Assembly (NCBI RefSeq): GCF_038594605.1
Contig: NZ_JBCFZM010000003.1
Coordinates: 124,001 to 188,000 of the forward strand
Reading direction: 5' to 3'
DNA: 64,000 bases
Origin: Alteriqipengyuania bathyomarina_B
GTDB taxonomy: Bacteria; Pseudomonadota; Alphaproteobacteria; Sphingomonadales; Sphingomonadaceae
Numbering within the stretch: position 1 is the first letter of the stretch; each line of letters opens with the position of its first letter. The translations under genes and the position numbers were made by a program. A model generated the notes under the pieces. That model did no database searches. It saw only the letters and a list, made by a program, of their open reading frames with translations, and was not told the origin of the DNA. Positions 1 to 7,823 of the stretch are shown piece after piece.

Positions 1-1
1 C

Positions 2-196
2 ACGATCGCCCAGCGCAATCCCGATGCGGTGCGCGCCGCCAAGCGCCTCCACAACCGGATGCACGACGAGACCGGTGAAGAGATGCTGATGGCCGAAAGC
101 ATTGAGCAGGCGGGCATCATCCGTCAGCCCAACCAGATCGAGGCGGTGATGGCCGGAATGGCCAAGCGCGCGCCCGAGTTCGGGGATGCGAGCTAG
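2..196 (+). CDS. Crotonase-family (enoyl-CoA hydratase/isomerase-like) protein, 3' end only
   Basis: The open frame enters from the left edge and ends with TAG at 194-196, leaving the last 64 residues. The C-terminal sequence (AAKRLHNRMHDETGEEML, then ESIEQAGIIRQPNQ) is the helical tail typical of enoyl-CoA hydratase/isomerase proteins of fatty-acid or amino-acid degradation. The catalytic oxyanion-hole region lies outside the window, so the exact substrate and reaction cannot be told. It ends about 135 bp before the convergent thioesterase gene. Family assignment is moderately sure; the specific enzyme is unknown. Confidence 0.6.
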   Translation, partial: TIAQRNPDAVRAAKRLHNRMHDETGEEMLMAESIEQAGIIRQPNQIEAVMAGMAKRAPEFGDAS

Positions 197-289
197 GTCC
201 CAAGGGAACTGATCCGGGAACTCCTCCCCCTTGATGGGAAGGTTGGGTGGAGGGCTGCCAACGCCGATGGCTTGGAGCCCCCACCCCGG

Positions 290-310
290 CCCCTCCCCAC
301 GGGGGAGGGG
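290..310. repeat. GC-rich palindrome, intergenic hairpin
   Basis: CCCCTCCCC (290-298) and GGGGAGGGG (302-310) form a perfect 9-bp stem with a 3-nt loop. It lies between the convergent crotonase tail and thioesterase gene. It could act as a bidirectional transcription stop, but there is no U tract. Such C/G-run palindromes are common dispersed intergenic repeats in sphingomonad genomes; only one copy is visible here. Confidence 0.55.
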
Positions 311-331
311 AGATTGTGGTGCCCGGATCCG

Positions 332-1111
332 CTAGCCGAACACGGCCACGGCCTGCTGGCCGATCATCGCCAGCTGCCCGTCGGCGTTCCACAGGCGCAG
401 CCGCTCGCTCGAATAGCCTGCGTCCGCATGATCGCTTGCGGTTTCGGCCAGCCACCAGCCCTCGCGCGTTTCCGCCTCGGGCTCGAGGATGTTGAGCGCC
501 CAGTTCATCGAGCTGAGCGGGCCTTCGCGCTCCATCACGCGGATGGCGCTGGGCGCGTTGACGTCGCCGAGCAAGATAGAGCGGCTGATGGAATCGAGCC
601 CGTCGTCGTTCTTCAGGCGAACCCACCGGCGCATCACCGGCGCTTCCTCGTGACCCCCGGCAGCTTCCGCTCGGCGAATCTCGAACTGGTGCTGGATGAA
701 GGCCGGGCCCTTGCCAACCATCATCGGTTCGGCTTCATCGAAAGGCACCGGCGCCGGGCTGACGGGCGGGGCGCGATGCACGCCGTTGGGCTCGCGCGCC
801 GCGCCGAACAGCCAGAGGGACGAGAGGCCGGGCTTGCCATCGACTAGCAGGTCGACGCGGACCTGCGTGACATTACGGCCCTGCCGGATCAGCTCGACCT
901 GCGGAGTGACCTGCGCGCCCACCGGGGCGACGAATGCGACCTGGGCAGACCGCAGCGGCGGCAAATCGGGAAAGGCGCGGATCGCGGCGGTATAGGCGAC
1001 CAGCGCGCTCGCTCCGCCATAGAGCGTGCGGCCCTGCAGCCACTCCTCGGCGGGAAGGGTTACGCTCGCGCCGTCTCCGGCGATCGGTTCTAGCATTGCG
1101 GCAATCGACAT
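332..1111 (-). CDS. Acyl-CoA thioesterase-like protein (TesB / 4HBT_3 type)
   Basis: Predicted 259-residue cytosolic double-hotdog thioesterase that would hydrolyse acyl-CoA to free acid and CoA. The N-terminus has the TesB-like pattern EEWLQGRTLYGGASALVAYTA, and the C-terminal half has YSSERLRLWNADGQLAMIGQQAV, matching the second hotdog (Thioesterase II fold). The start chosen is the ATG of MSIAAMLEP at 1111, because the long upstream extension of the open frame is Pro/Arg-rich junk that runs into the tRNA. No strong Shine-Dalgarno precedes it. It is convergent with the crotonase gene, which fits acyl-CoA metabolism. The family is fairly sure, the physiological substrate is not. Confidence 0.75.
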   Translation of the reverse strand: MSIAAMLEPIAGDGASVTLPAEEWLQGRTLYGGASALVAYTAAIRAFPDLPPLRSAQVAFVAPVGAQVTPQVELIRQGRNVTQVRVDLLVDGKPGLSSLWLFGAAREPNGVHRAPPVSPAPVPFDEAEPMMVGKGPAFIQHQFEIRRAEAAGGHEEAPVMRRWVRLKNDDGLDSISRSILLGDVNAPSAIRVMEREGPLSSMNWALNILEPEAETREGWWLAETASDHADAGYSSERLRLWNADGQLAMIGQQAVAVFG

Positions 1112-1344
1112 GGGCAGGTCTTTAGACGAAGCTTCGTGGAAGGGAACCCGGTCGCCGCGCGCATTCGCTTCAGGGCCATGCCGCCCCGCCTCTCCACCCG
1201 ACCACCATAGCCTGATGGTATCATTCCTGGCCGGGTGGGGTGGCGGGGCGGGAGGTATGACAAAAATAGGCGCGCCACAATCCGATTGAACTGGCGGGCA
1301 TGACTCGCTAGATGCCCCGCTTCGCGCCAAGCCCGCGACAGTGG

Positions 1345-1418
1345 GGCCCGATGGCGGAGTGGTTACGCAGAGGACTGCAAATCCTTGCACGCCGGTTCGA
1401 TTCCGGCTCGGGCCTCCA
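1345..1418 (+). tRNA. tRNA-Cys (GCA)
   Basis: A complete cloverleaf can be drawn. The acceptor stem is GGCCCGA (1345-1351) with TCGGGCC (1408-1414), the discriminator is T and CCA is encoded (1416-1418). The anticodon stem GAGGA/TCCTT encloses the loop CTGCAAA with anticodon GCA at 1377-1379. The T-arm GCCGGTTCGATTCCGGC is present. It is followed after one base by the duplicated target sequence and then the left end of the Tn7-like element, so its 3' end is a candidate recognition site for the transposon's TniQ/TnsD protein. Confidence 0.95.
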
Positions 1419-1419
1419 T

Positions 1420-1424
1420 TTTTC
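1420..1424. repeat. Target-site duplication, left copy (TTTTC)
   Basis: The five bases immediately outside the left terminal repeat are identical to 40665-40669 immediately outside the right terminal repeat. Five-bp duplications are the hallmark of Tn7-family insertion. Confidence 0.9.
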
Positions 1425-1450
1425 TATCAGATTGCATCAAGAGCCCCTCA
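1425..1450 (+). repeat. Left terminal inverted repeat with TnsB-site motif
   Basis: Begins TATCAG and contains GATTGCA (1430-1436), eight variable bases, then CCCTCA (1445-1450). The same 7-N8-6 motif, inverted, occurs at the right end (40639-40659) and again 67 bp further in (40572-40592), so it is the likely TnsB binding unit. CCCTCAT at 1445-1451 is also mirrored by ATGAGGG at 1461-1467, a small hairpin just inside the end. Confidence 0.9.
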
Positions 1451-1498
1451 TTTTTGCAGAATGAGGGACGCTCCTGGTTTGCGTAAGCTTGATAGACG

Positions 1499-1633
1499 AC
1501 GGGGTATCCGGACTGAAAAGCCAGGAAATATCGTGTCCTCGTCGAGGATGCGATCTCGGGTGGCCTCGTAAATGTCGGGCCCTAGCTCGACGTCGCCATA
1601 GGTCTTATGGGCAATCCTTCTAAGGGACCCGCC
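1499..1633 (-). pseudogene. LysM-domain remnant
   Basis: A minus-strand frame encodes RRIAHKTYGDVELGPDIYEA, then a segment ending TIFPGFSVRIP, which fits the second half of a LysM peptidoglycan-binding motif. The N-terminal part of the frame is low-complexity Arg/Ser sequence without a start or domain, and the frame stops inside the transposon end. It is best read as a decayed fragment captured at the left end. No function is expected. Confidence 0.45.
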
Positions 1634-1892
1634 GATACACGTTTTCCCGCCAGATCGGTGGCGGCTCGAAGATACAAGAACCCAAAGCTTCGAGTTCCTG
1701 GTCCACATGATCGTGCGTGCCGGGACGGCGAGCCTCGTCAGGGGTGGGGCTCGCCGGCCCCGTGCGACAGCGCGGCATCTAGTGAGATCCCACGTTGACT
1801 CCAATCGACTATTTGGGCGAGCGGTGCAGGTTAGATGCATTCCGAACGGGAATCGGACCTTGACCATAACTATAGCTGACACCTTCGACCTG

Positions 1893-3944
1893 ATGTTCGA
1901 CTTCTCTCAGGCCGATCGAGACCGTTACGACACTCGCAAGTGGTTCCGGACACCGGCACCCTCCGACGCAGAACCAACGACCGACGAAGTCGCAGAGGAT
2001 AGGCTCAAGGAAACCTTGCTTGCCGAGGACATCCTCGTGGCCGACATCGAAGCCAAGATCGCCCGATGGACGGATGGAGAGGACAATGCCGACGGCGTTT
2101 TCGATCCCGGGCGCCATCTCCCCCCTCGACTACCATATGATGTCTTTGCGATTGCCGCGCATCTGGTCGAGCAGTCTGGCATCTACCATCATCTTCAACC
2201 GACCAAGAAGGCAGTCGCTGGAAGCTGCGGGGTCAGCAGCTCCGACAGTTCACGCCATCTCGAGATCGACGATGCCGACCGTGACCAGATCACCGTCGCG
2301 GCCCAGGCATGGCGATCCCTTCCACGTCGCGATCCCAAAGCGAACTTGGAGGACTTCGCGAAATCGGTGCTTGCGAGTCCACACTGGACGGCTCTCGAGC
2401 CTCTGTTCGAAAGCTGGTGGATAGTCTTCGCCCGACATGCGGACAGCGACGTGCGGGAACGCCCGGAGGATGGAAACCGGAAGGTTCAGCCTGACTGGTG
2501 GAGGCACGCGTGGCGGTTGTTGGCGATCGCCGACGAGGCAGCGGCTGGCACGGGCTTCGTCTTCGACGTGGACGAAGTCCAGGCCTATCTCGATGGTGCT
2601 GATACCGAGATCGTATGGTTCGAGGCAGACGTCATATTGGAACACGTGGTGCGTAGTTCCGGCGCCATCGAGATCACGGGCGGAGACAAACAGGAGTTTG
2701 CCGACGTTAGCTCCCTTTCCGTCGCACGGCGATCGATGCTGAACGTCCTCCCCAAGGTTCGAACGCCTTCGGTGGGATGCACTCTCCGGTCCATATCACA
2801 CCATCTCGCTCTACTGCCGCCGGATGGAATCGTGAAAGGTCACTGGACACCTAACTATAGACGGCGTCCGACCCGCGAAGCGGAAAATTTTCCCGACCGT
2901 AGGATGAACCTTCTGTTGGTTCCGCTGCCCTATTCGGTCGGGCCACGCTGCTTCAGACCTTCGCAGATCGAGGACTGCGGCGGTGCGCCGAAAATCGGCT
3001 ATTTCGACGTCGACCAGGATTGGCTCGCCGCCGACGGTCGTGACTGCCCACTAGAGATATTCCTCGACGATCTCATTATGGCGGCGAAGTCGCACGCGTC
3101 CGAAATCCATGGCGTCGTCCTTCCCGAATTGGCGCTCGATTACGAACGCTTCGTGAAGATCAAAAACCTCCTGCGCGATCGGTGCGAGGGCATAGAGTTG
3201 ATCGTCTCGGGAACGAGCACCAACAGAGAAGGAGACGTCGGCAACTTCGTCGCCGCATCCACGTTCAAGGACACCAGCGCCGGCCTTGAGGGCGGACGCG
3301 AGACGGTGCGCGAAAAGCACCATCGTTGGAAACTCGACGCGCAGCAGATCCGTGACTACGGGCTTCAAGGCCGCCTGTCTCCGGACTTGGCATGGTGGGA
3401 GAACATTCCCCTGCAGTCGCGCCAAGTCGACTTCACAGTCATGCGACGGGACTCCGTCTTTGCCGCAATGATCTGCGAGGATCTGGCGCGTGTCGATCCG
3501 TGTCAGCAGATCATCCGCGCGGTCGGCCCCAATCTGGTGATCGCGCTCCTCATGGATGCGCCTCAGATTGAGGCGCGCTGGCCCGCCCGATACGCGACGG
3601 TGCTCGCAGAGGATCCTGGCTGTGCCGTCCTGACCCTCACATCCAGAGGGCTTATGACCTTGCAGGATCGGATAGGAACGCACCGTTCGAACGGCAGCGA
3701 CAGGGTAATAGCACTATGGCGGGACGACAGTTCTGCGCGGCCTTCCACATTGGAGTGCCCGTATGATGCCCAAGGGGTTCTCCTGACCATCGTGGAAGGC
3801 GGCTCGAACGACGTGTCACTCGACGGAAGGTGCGACGGACATGCCAAGGCCTGGCGGCACGCCGGACATCTTCCAGTCAGGATCGAAGGCGCACGAAGCC
3901 GACATGCTGCCATCCTCGGTCCCGAGAACCTCGCGAGCCTCTAA
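1893..3944 (+). CDS. Large protein with C-terminal carbon-nitrogen hydrolase (nitrilase) fold
   Basis: About 683 residues if started at the ATG at 1893 (MFDFSQADRD); the open frame reaches back to 1707, but that extension has no domain character and no clear ribosome site, so the start is uncertain. The C-terminal 290 residues carry a nitrilase-superfamily Glu-Lys-Cys triad: E412 in VVLPELALD, K475 in REKHHRW and C528 in AAMICEDLA, the last followed by an NLVIALLMDAP strand. Such enzymes cleave nitriles or amides, or act in NAD synthesis. The N-terminal 350 residues match nothing I recognise. It is the first intact cargo gene at the left transposon end. Nitrilase domains also occur fused to reverse transcriptases in DRT defence proteins, but no RT motif is visible here. 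A defence role is conjecture. Confidence 0.6.
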   Translation: MFDFSQADRDRYDTRKWFRTPAPSDAEPTTDEVAEDRLKETLLAEDILVADIEAKIARWTDGEDNADGVFDPGRHLPPRLPYDVFAIAAHLVEQSGIYHHLQPTKKAVAGSCGVSSSDSSRHLEIDDADRDQITVAAQAWRSLPRRDPKANLEDFAKSVLASPHWTALEPLFESWWIVFARHADSDVRERPEDGNRKVQPDWWRHAWRLLAIADEAAAGTGFVFDVDEVQAYLDGADTEIVWFEADVILEHVVRSSGAIEITGGDKQEFADVSSLSVARRSMLNVLPKVRTPSVGCTLRSISHHLALLPPDGIVKGHWTPNYRRRPTREAENFPDRRMNLLLVPLPYSVGPRCFRPSQIEDCGGAPKIGYFDVDQDWLAADGRDCPLEIFLDDLIMAAKSHASEIHGVVLPELALDYERFVKIKNLLRDRCEGIELIVSGTSTNREGDVGNFVAASTFKDTSAGLEGGRETVREKHHRWKLDAQQIRDYGLQGRLSPDLAWWENIPLQSRQVDFTVMRRDSVFAAMICEDLARVDPCQQIIRAVGPNLVIALLMDAPQIEARWPARYATVLAEDPGCAVLTLTSRGLMTLQDRIGTHRSNGSDRVIALWRDDSSARPSTLECPYDAQGVLLTIVEGGSNDVSLDGRCDGHAKAWRHAGHLPVRIEGARSRHAAILGPENLASL

Positions 3945-4085
3945 TGAGGCGGAGTATTGATCTAGGACGGAAAACCTCTATATCGGCAGTCCAGTCCTCG
4001 TTGTGCACTCCACACATACGTCAGGGCTTGCCGGAACCACAGACATCGTTCAAGATTTGGTAACGGCGAAAGGATAACAGGCACC

Positions 4086-4247
4086 ATGGCACTTCTAAGT
4101 TCCGACATGATCCGGGAAATCCGCTCCGTGGCGGACGCCTACTCGCGCCAGGAGCGCGAGCGCCGTGCACATGCTGCGGAGAGCCTGGCCGACCGTCAGC
4201 CGGTCGCACGTCCCGTCCCCGCGCGTCCCCGCGGCGAACGGGCCTGA
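4086..4247 (+). CDS. Small Arg/Ala-rich protein, 53 aa
   Basis: An ATG at 4086 opens a 53-residue frame (MALLSSDMIREIRSVADAYS...) with an amphipathic N-terminal helix and a Pro/Arg-rich tail, ending TGA at 4245-4247. A purine-rich GAAAGGA lies 12 nt upstream. It sits 50 nt before the GNAT-like gene and might form a pair with it. It may equally be a chance frame. No family is recognised. Confidence 0.35.
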   Translation: MALLSSDMIREIRSVADAYSRQERERRAHAAESLADRQPVARPVPARPRGERA

Positions 4248-4297
4248 CCCCACCTGGATAAAGAGCACGTCGCCCTGCTGGGCAGGGAGTCGCAGCT

Positions 4298-4738
4298 TTG
4301 GGCAATCGATGCGAGACGAGGCGGGCCGAAGGCGAGTCCGGTGCCCTTGATCTCGAGAGCGTGCTGACAAGAGCTGAACTCGAACCCGATACCGAGCTTT
4401 TGGTGTTGAACCCACGGGATGCCGTCGAAACGCATCACGTCTACCTCGCCACGATGGACGGCGAGTGTGTCGGATGCGTCATGGCAACCAGAGATAACGA
4501 CCCCATCATCCATTCTCTGGTGGTAGTGAAGGAACGTCGTGGAGGCGCGTTGGCCCACGATCTGCTCGTTCAGGCCATACCCCAGCTAATAGATCACGTC
4601 CGACCGGACTGGTTGTGGACAGCAGTCGATCCTGCGCGGACAGGCGCCAGGGAACGTTTCGCCCGCCTCGGCTTCGTGCCCGACGAAAACGAAGTCCAGG
4701 GTCATGCGCTCATGCGAAAGAGAGTGGCAGTCGCCTGA
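4298..4738 (+). CDS. GNAT-like N-acetyltransferase
   Basis: A 146-residue protein started at TTG 4298, preceded by GGGAG at a suitable distance. The core pattern is GNAT-like: a strand ECVGCVMATRD, then HSLVVVKERRGGALAHDLLV (acetyl-CoA pyrophosphate loop region, here RRGGAL rather than the usual Q/RxxGxG/A), and the C-terminal ARERFARLGFVPDE, the usual place of the A..fY...GF motif. Substrate unknown. It may pair with the 53-aa gene upstream as a toxin-antitoxin unit, but GNAT toxins normally have a recognisable RHH antitoxin, which is not seen. Family moderately sure, role unknown. Confidence 0.55.
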   Translation: MGNRCETRRAEGESGALDLESVLTRAELEPDTELLVLNPRDAVETHHVYLATMDGECVGCVMATRDNDPIIHSLVVVKERRGGALAHDLLVQAIPQLIDHVRPDWLWTAVDPARTGARERFARLGFVPDENEVQGHALMRKRVAVA

Positions 4739-4951
4739 CGACAGCCTAGCGGCAGACAATTCGTTCGGTCGAAAAAAAAGCACCCTCGGCCATGTGTCGG
4801 GTTCGACCGCGATACCGTCCAGTTCAAGGAAGCTGTGTCTAATGATCCCGGAAAAGATTCTGCGACAAATGGTGCTGGGCCGCAGTCGTGAGCGGGCGAA
4901 CCACTCTCGCGCCCTTCTTCTCGCAAGAGGAATAAAAGCCTTTTGGGAAGC

Positions 4952-5536
4952 TCAGGCGCTCGCGACGTCGAGCCAACGCGCATAGGCGCGAACGTCTATC
5001 ATCGGGACGGTCGCCTTTTCCTGCAGTCGCGCGATGAGTTCGAACAGAAATGCAGTGGCGGGCTTCCCCATCGGGGTGATCGTGCCACAACCGTCCTCGT
5101 CGCATGAAAAGATCCCGTGTGCGGCAACACAGCCCAGATCGAGGCGACTGCCGGCGGGTCCTTCGAGAAGTGCGCGCTCGAGAGGCTCGCCCAGCGCGGG
5201 GGACCATCCACTCTCGAGCGTCAGAAGCCCTCCTAAGATATGCTGGAGGGGCTTGGGGGGATATTCGCCGCCTGCGTGGGGTATCGGCAGGCTGGTGCGG
5301 TGAAGCGACCTCACACTGGAGATCTTCTCCTTGGCATACCGGACCATCCCCGCGTCAATCGACTGCTTGCATTCGAAAACTGCGTAAACGCTTTCAGCCG
5401 GCACAACCGTCTGCCCCTGGAAGCTGAAGATGAACGGCGAATACTGCCGATCGAACACGACCACGTCGATCTGATCGCTGAAGGTGCCCTCGCTGTCGAC
5501 CACATGCGCGGAAAGGACCCGCCCTAGCGAGGCCAA
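4952..5536 (-). pseudogene. DUF6602-type PD-(D/E)xK nuclease-like gene, 5'-truncated
   Basis: The 194-codon frame carries the DUF6602 signature SDQIDVVVFDRQ followed by ESVYAVFECKQSI, a D-(x)n-ExK arrangement typical of restriction-endonuclease-fold proteins. Family members normally have an N-terminal helical region of some tens of residues before this point; here only about 20 residues precede it. The only possible start is TTG at 5534-5536, with no ribosome site. It directly follows the TGA of the lipoprotein gene in the same reading frame, so the two frames are separated by a single stop codon. This looks like a breakpoint that removed the 5' end. A functional protein is unlikely but not excluded. 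Confidence 0.55.
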
Positions 5537-6217
5537 TCAACACAGGGACGGCGTAAAAATTTGGTCCGATCCAGAAGACGGCGGAGTAAAACCAGGCTCT
5601 GCCTGACTTTCCTCCCAGCGATCTGCAGAACGAGCGGGAACAGTTGAGACGGCAGAGTTCACTGACTTGGCTGTAGCGCTGCTGTCAAAGCGTAAACCCC
5701 GCACAATCCGAATTACAGAATCTCGACAGGTAACGCGAGCCAAGTCACCACAGACAGCGCCGAACTGCAATTGTGGTGGTGACCGGAGAACAATGTTCTC
5801 TTTCGCAAGCTCTTCAGGATCAACAAAAGCAGTTGGAAAGAGAAATCCTCGTATCGTTTTTCCCCCCTGCTGCCCAGCCTCTAGCCAAACCGGCCGACCA
5901 GATGCATTGAAGGAATATGAGGCCAGTCGCAGGTTGGGGGGTGTGCTACAGCATTCCAGATCAAACTGGAGAGTGATGCCGGAATTTGATTGTAGGCTTA
6001 TCCGGTTTTCTTGCGGCAAGTTTTCCACGACGCTCCAACCTTCAGGAACTGGAACCTGACCAACATTCTCCACCCTTTCATAGGTCCTATAGCTGCCATC
6101 TGGTGCAGGTAGCTGGTCGTCTAACGGACATACAGGCACCCGAGTAGCTTGCTGGGAACAGCCTATTAAACTCACTGTCAAAAATAATAGAGTGAGATGA
6201 GACCTAGAAATTTTCAT
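5537..6217 (-). CDS. Predicted lipoprotein in matrixin operon
   Basis: A 226-residue protein with an N-terminal signal and lipobox (LLFLTVSLIGC, modified Cys at residue 20), so it should be membrane-anchored in the periplasm. The body (EGWSVVENLPQENRISLQ, then ITLQFDLECC) matches no family I know. Its start overlaps the stop of the metalloprotease gene by one base (TGATG), so the two are translationally coupled and probably act together, perhaps as an inhibitor or partner. The last residues (SDQIFTPSLC) abut the truncated DUF6602 frame, so the natural C-terminus may have been altered by the same rearrangement. Base composition appears lower in GC than neighbouring cargo. Confidence 0.6.
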   Translation of the reverse strand: MKISRSHLTLLFLTVSLIGCSQQATRVPVCPLDDQLPAPDGSYRTYERVENVGQVPVPEGWSVVENLPQENRISLQSNSGITLQFDLECCSTPPNLRLASYSFNASGRPVWLEAGQQGGKTIRGFLFPTAFVDPEELAKENIVLRSPPQLQFGAVCGDLARVTCRDSVIRIVRGLRFDSSATAKSVNSAVSTVPARSADRWEESQAEPGFTPPSSGSDQIFTPSLC

Positions 6218-6870
6218 CAGTAAGCAGCGCGATAGGCACTCAATTCGGCACTACAGAAAGATCGTCTGATTGTCCCGAGCTTATAGTCGCTCATCGCGCA
6301 CGGCGTTACACCGTCGTTGCGATCTTCAAACCCCACGAAGTGGCCCAACTCATGCATCAGGATCGACTCGTAATCAGAATGCCACTGCGAGAATGCGCCT
6401 TGCTGGTTGGCGTCGCAGTGAAGATCATACCATTGTTTCGTGTCGCTTGTCCCAGGCCAAAAAATCAGGTCCTGATTGAGCCCAATATCGGCGTCCACAA
6501 TAGTCCCATAGCTTTCCCAAAAATTGTAACTGGACAAAGGTTGGATGGATTTAAGGGTTTGCGCACGGGTATTCGTCGCACCGTAGCCATACGACCGATA
6601 ATACATCGCAGAGCGATTGTCGGTTGGAGGAACATTCCAACCGTAAGTTATGCGGAAATTCGGATCATAGGAATTTACTGTCGCGACGGCCCGTTGTAGC
6701 GGCGCATCGCAAATATAAGGCAGATTCTGATCCACAGTTATGTTTCGGGTCGAAACGTCCCATTTGTTGGGAATGCTAGTTTGAGCCGATGCTTGCGCAT
6801 GTAGCCCTGCGGTAGCTATTAAAGCGAGAACAGCGGCCGATGCCTGCGTGCGTGAGTTATTTTTCGACAT
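6217..6870 (-). CDS. Secreted matrixin-like zinc metalloprotease
   Basis: A 217-residue exported protein. Start ATG at 6870 was chosen over the upstream GTG (6885) because AAGGAG lies 6-7 nt before it. A signal peptide (AAVLALIATAGLHAQASAQ) precedes a mature domain containing HELGHFVGFED near the C-terminus, the HExxHxxGxx(H/D) zinc site of matrixin/metzincin peptidases, here with Asp in the third-ligand position. Downstream MSDYKLGTIRRSF may supply the Met-turn. Expected to act in the periplasm or outside the cell. It is the middle gene of a three-gene operon with a secreted protein upstream and a lipoprotein downstream. The substrate is unknown. Confidence 0.75.
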   Translation of the reverse strand: MSKNNSRTQASAAVLALIATAGLHAQASAQTSIPNKWDVSTRNITVDQNLPYICDAPLQRAVATVNSYDPNFRITYGWNVPPTDNRSAMYYRSYGYGATNTRAQTLKSIQPLSSYNFWESYGTIVDADIGLNQDLIFWPGTSDTKQWYDLHCDANQQGAFSQWHSDYESILMHELGHFVGFEDRNDGVTPCAMSDYKLGTIRRSFCSAELSAYRAAY

Positions 6871-6881
6871 GACGCGCTCCT

Positions 6882-7718
6882 TCACAGATTACCGACAGCG
6901 ACGTCAGGCATCGCATTTCGGAAGCTTTTTAGAACAGAACCCTTAATAGTGAGAGGCTCGACCATCTTGGTGTAGCTCGTTCCGACGTTCGGACGCGAGA
7001 GCCTTCCATCATCGGAACGGATAGCTCGTGGTATATCCGAAAGGAGAGCAACGATCTGAGTTTGCGGCGCGGGTAGAAATTCGCCCGAATACTGAAGCTT
7101 CTCCCCACCGCTTGTGACCCCGGACTGCAATTCGACCAGCACCGTCGATTCTGTCTCCGCTTGACCCTTGTAGACCTTGTCGATCCTCATCTCCATGAAA
7201 GCACGTCCGGCACTGCCTGCATCCGGCAATCGATAGCCCAGGACCGTTCCTGAAACGACGAGGTCGGAGAGTAGCTTGTAGTCGTCGTAGTCGGCTTGCA
7301 AACGGATCTTTTTTGAAGCGGCGTTTATCAATGCCGTGGCACCGGCTCCGGGCCGAAGATCCTGCGGGCCGAATCCCAAAGTAGCCAACTCGAGCGCAAT
7401 ATCTTCGACAAGAGCGGCATCGATTGCCGCCTCGGTATCAGCGGCCAAGCCCCTGCTTTCTTTCCTGCTAATATTATTAAGCCGCGCGACCAAGCTACGA
7501 TATTGTCCGAAGTTGATGCCTGCCTGCTCAAGTTTTGCGCGCTGCGAAGCTTGCGCCTTTGCCTTTTCCTGAAGAAAAATCTTGGCGCTCTCCTCGATAC
7601 TTCGTTCAGGCCTCGAATTCGCACCACTCGATGAATTTTGCGCTTGACCAATTGCCCCTGATGCGAAAGCACCTGCGAGGAGGATTGCGCTGCTTATGGC
7701 GAGCGGTCTTACATTCAT
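6882..7718 (-). CDS. Secreted protein of unknown function, first gene of matrixin operon
   Basis: A 278-residue protein with signal peptide (LAISSAILLAGAFASGAIGQA) and a good ribosome site (GAGGAAG). The N-terminal third is helical and Gln/Lys-rich (AKIFLQEKAKAQASQRAKLEQAG). The C-terminal half contains strands such as LSDLVVSGTVLGYRL, MRIDKVYKGQ and TQIVALLSDIP, the layout of small periplasmic beta-barrel/OB-like domains. The final codons overlap the next gene's upstream GTG and lie just ahead of its ATG, so expression is coupled to the protease. No family is recognised. Confidence 0.55.
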   Translation of the reverse strand: MNVRPLAISSAILLAGAFASGAIGQAQNSSSGANSRPERSIEESAKIFLQEKAKAQASQRAKLEQAGINFGQYRSLVARLNNISRKESRGLAADTEAAIDAALVEDIALELATLGFGPQDLRPGAGATALINAASKKIRLQADYDDYKLLSDLVVSGTVLGYRLPDAGSAGRAFMEMRIDKVYKGQAETESTVLVELQSGVTSGGEKLQYSGEFLPAPQTQIVALLSDIPRAIRSDDGRLSRPNVGTSYTKMVEPLTIKGSVLKSFRNAMPDVAVGNL

Positions 7719-7823
7719 CGGACTTCCTCTCGAATTTCTTTACCCGCAGATAATCTTCAAACGCGCAAAGAAGGCGATACTTTCCTTTCTGTGTCGTTTA
7801 GCAGGATGACATCGTCCTTTCTT

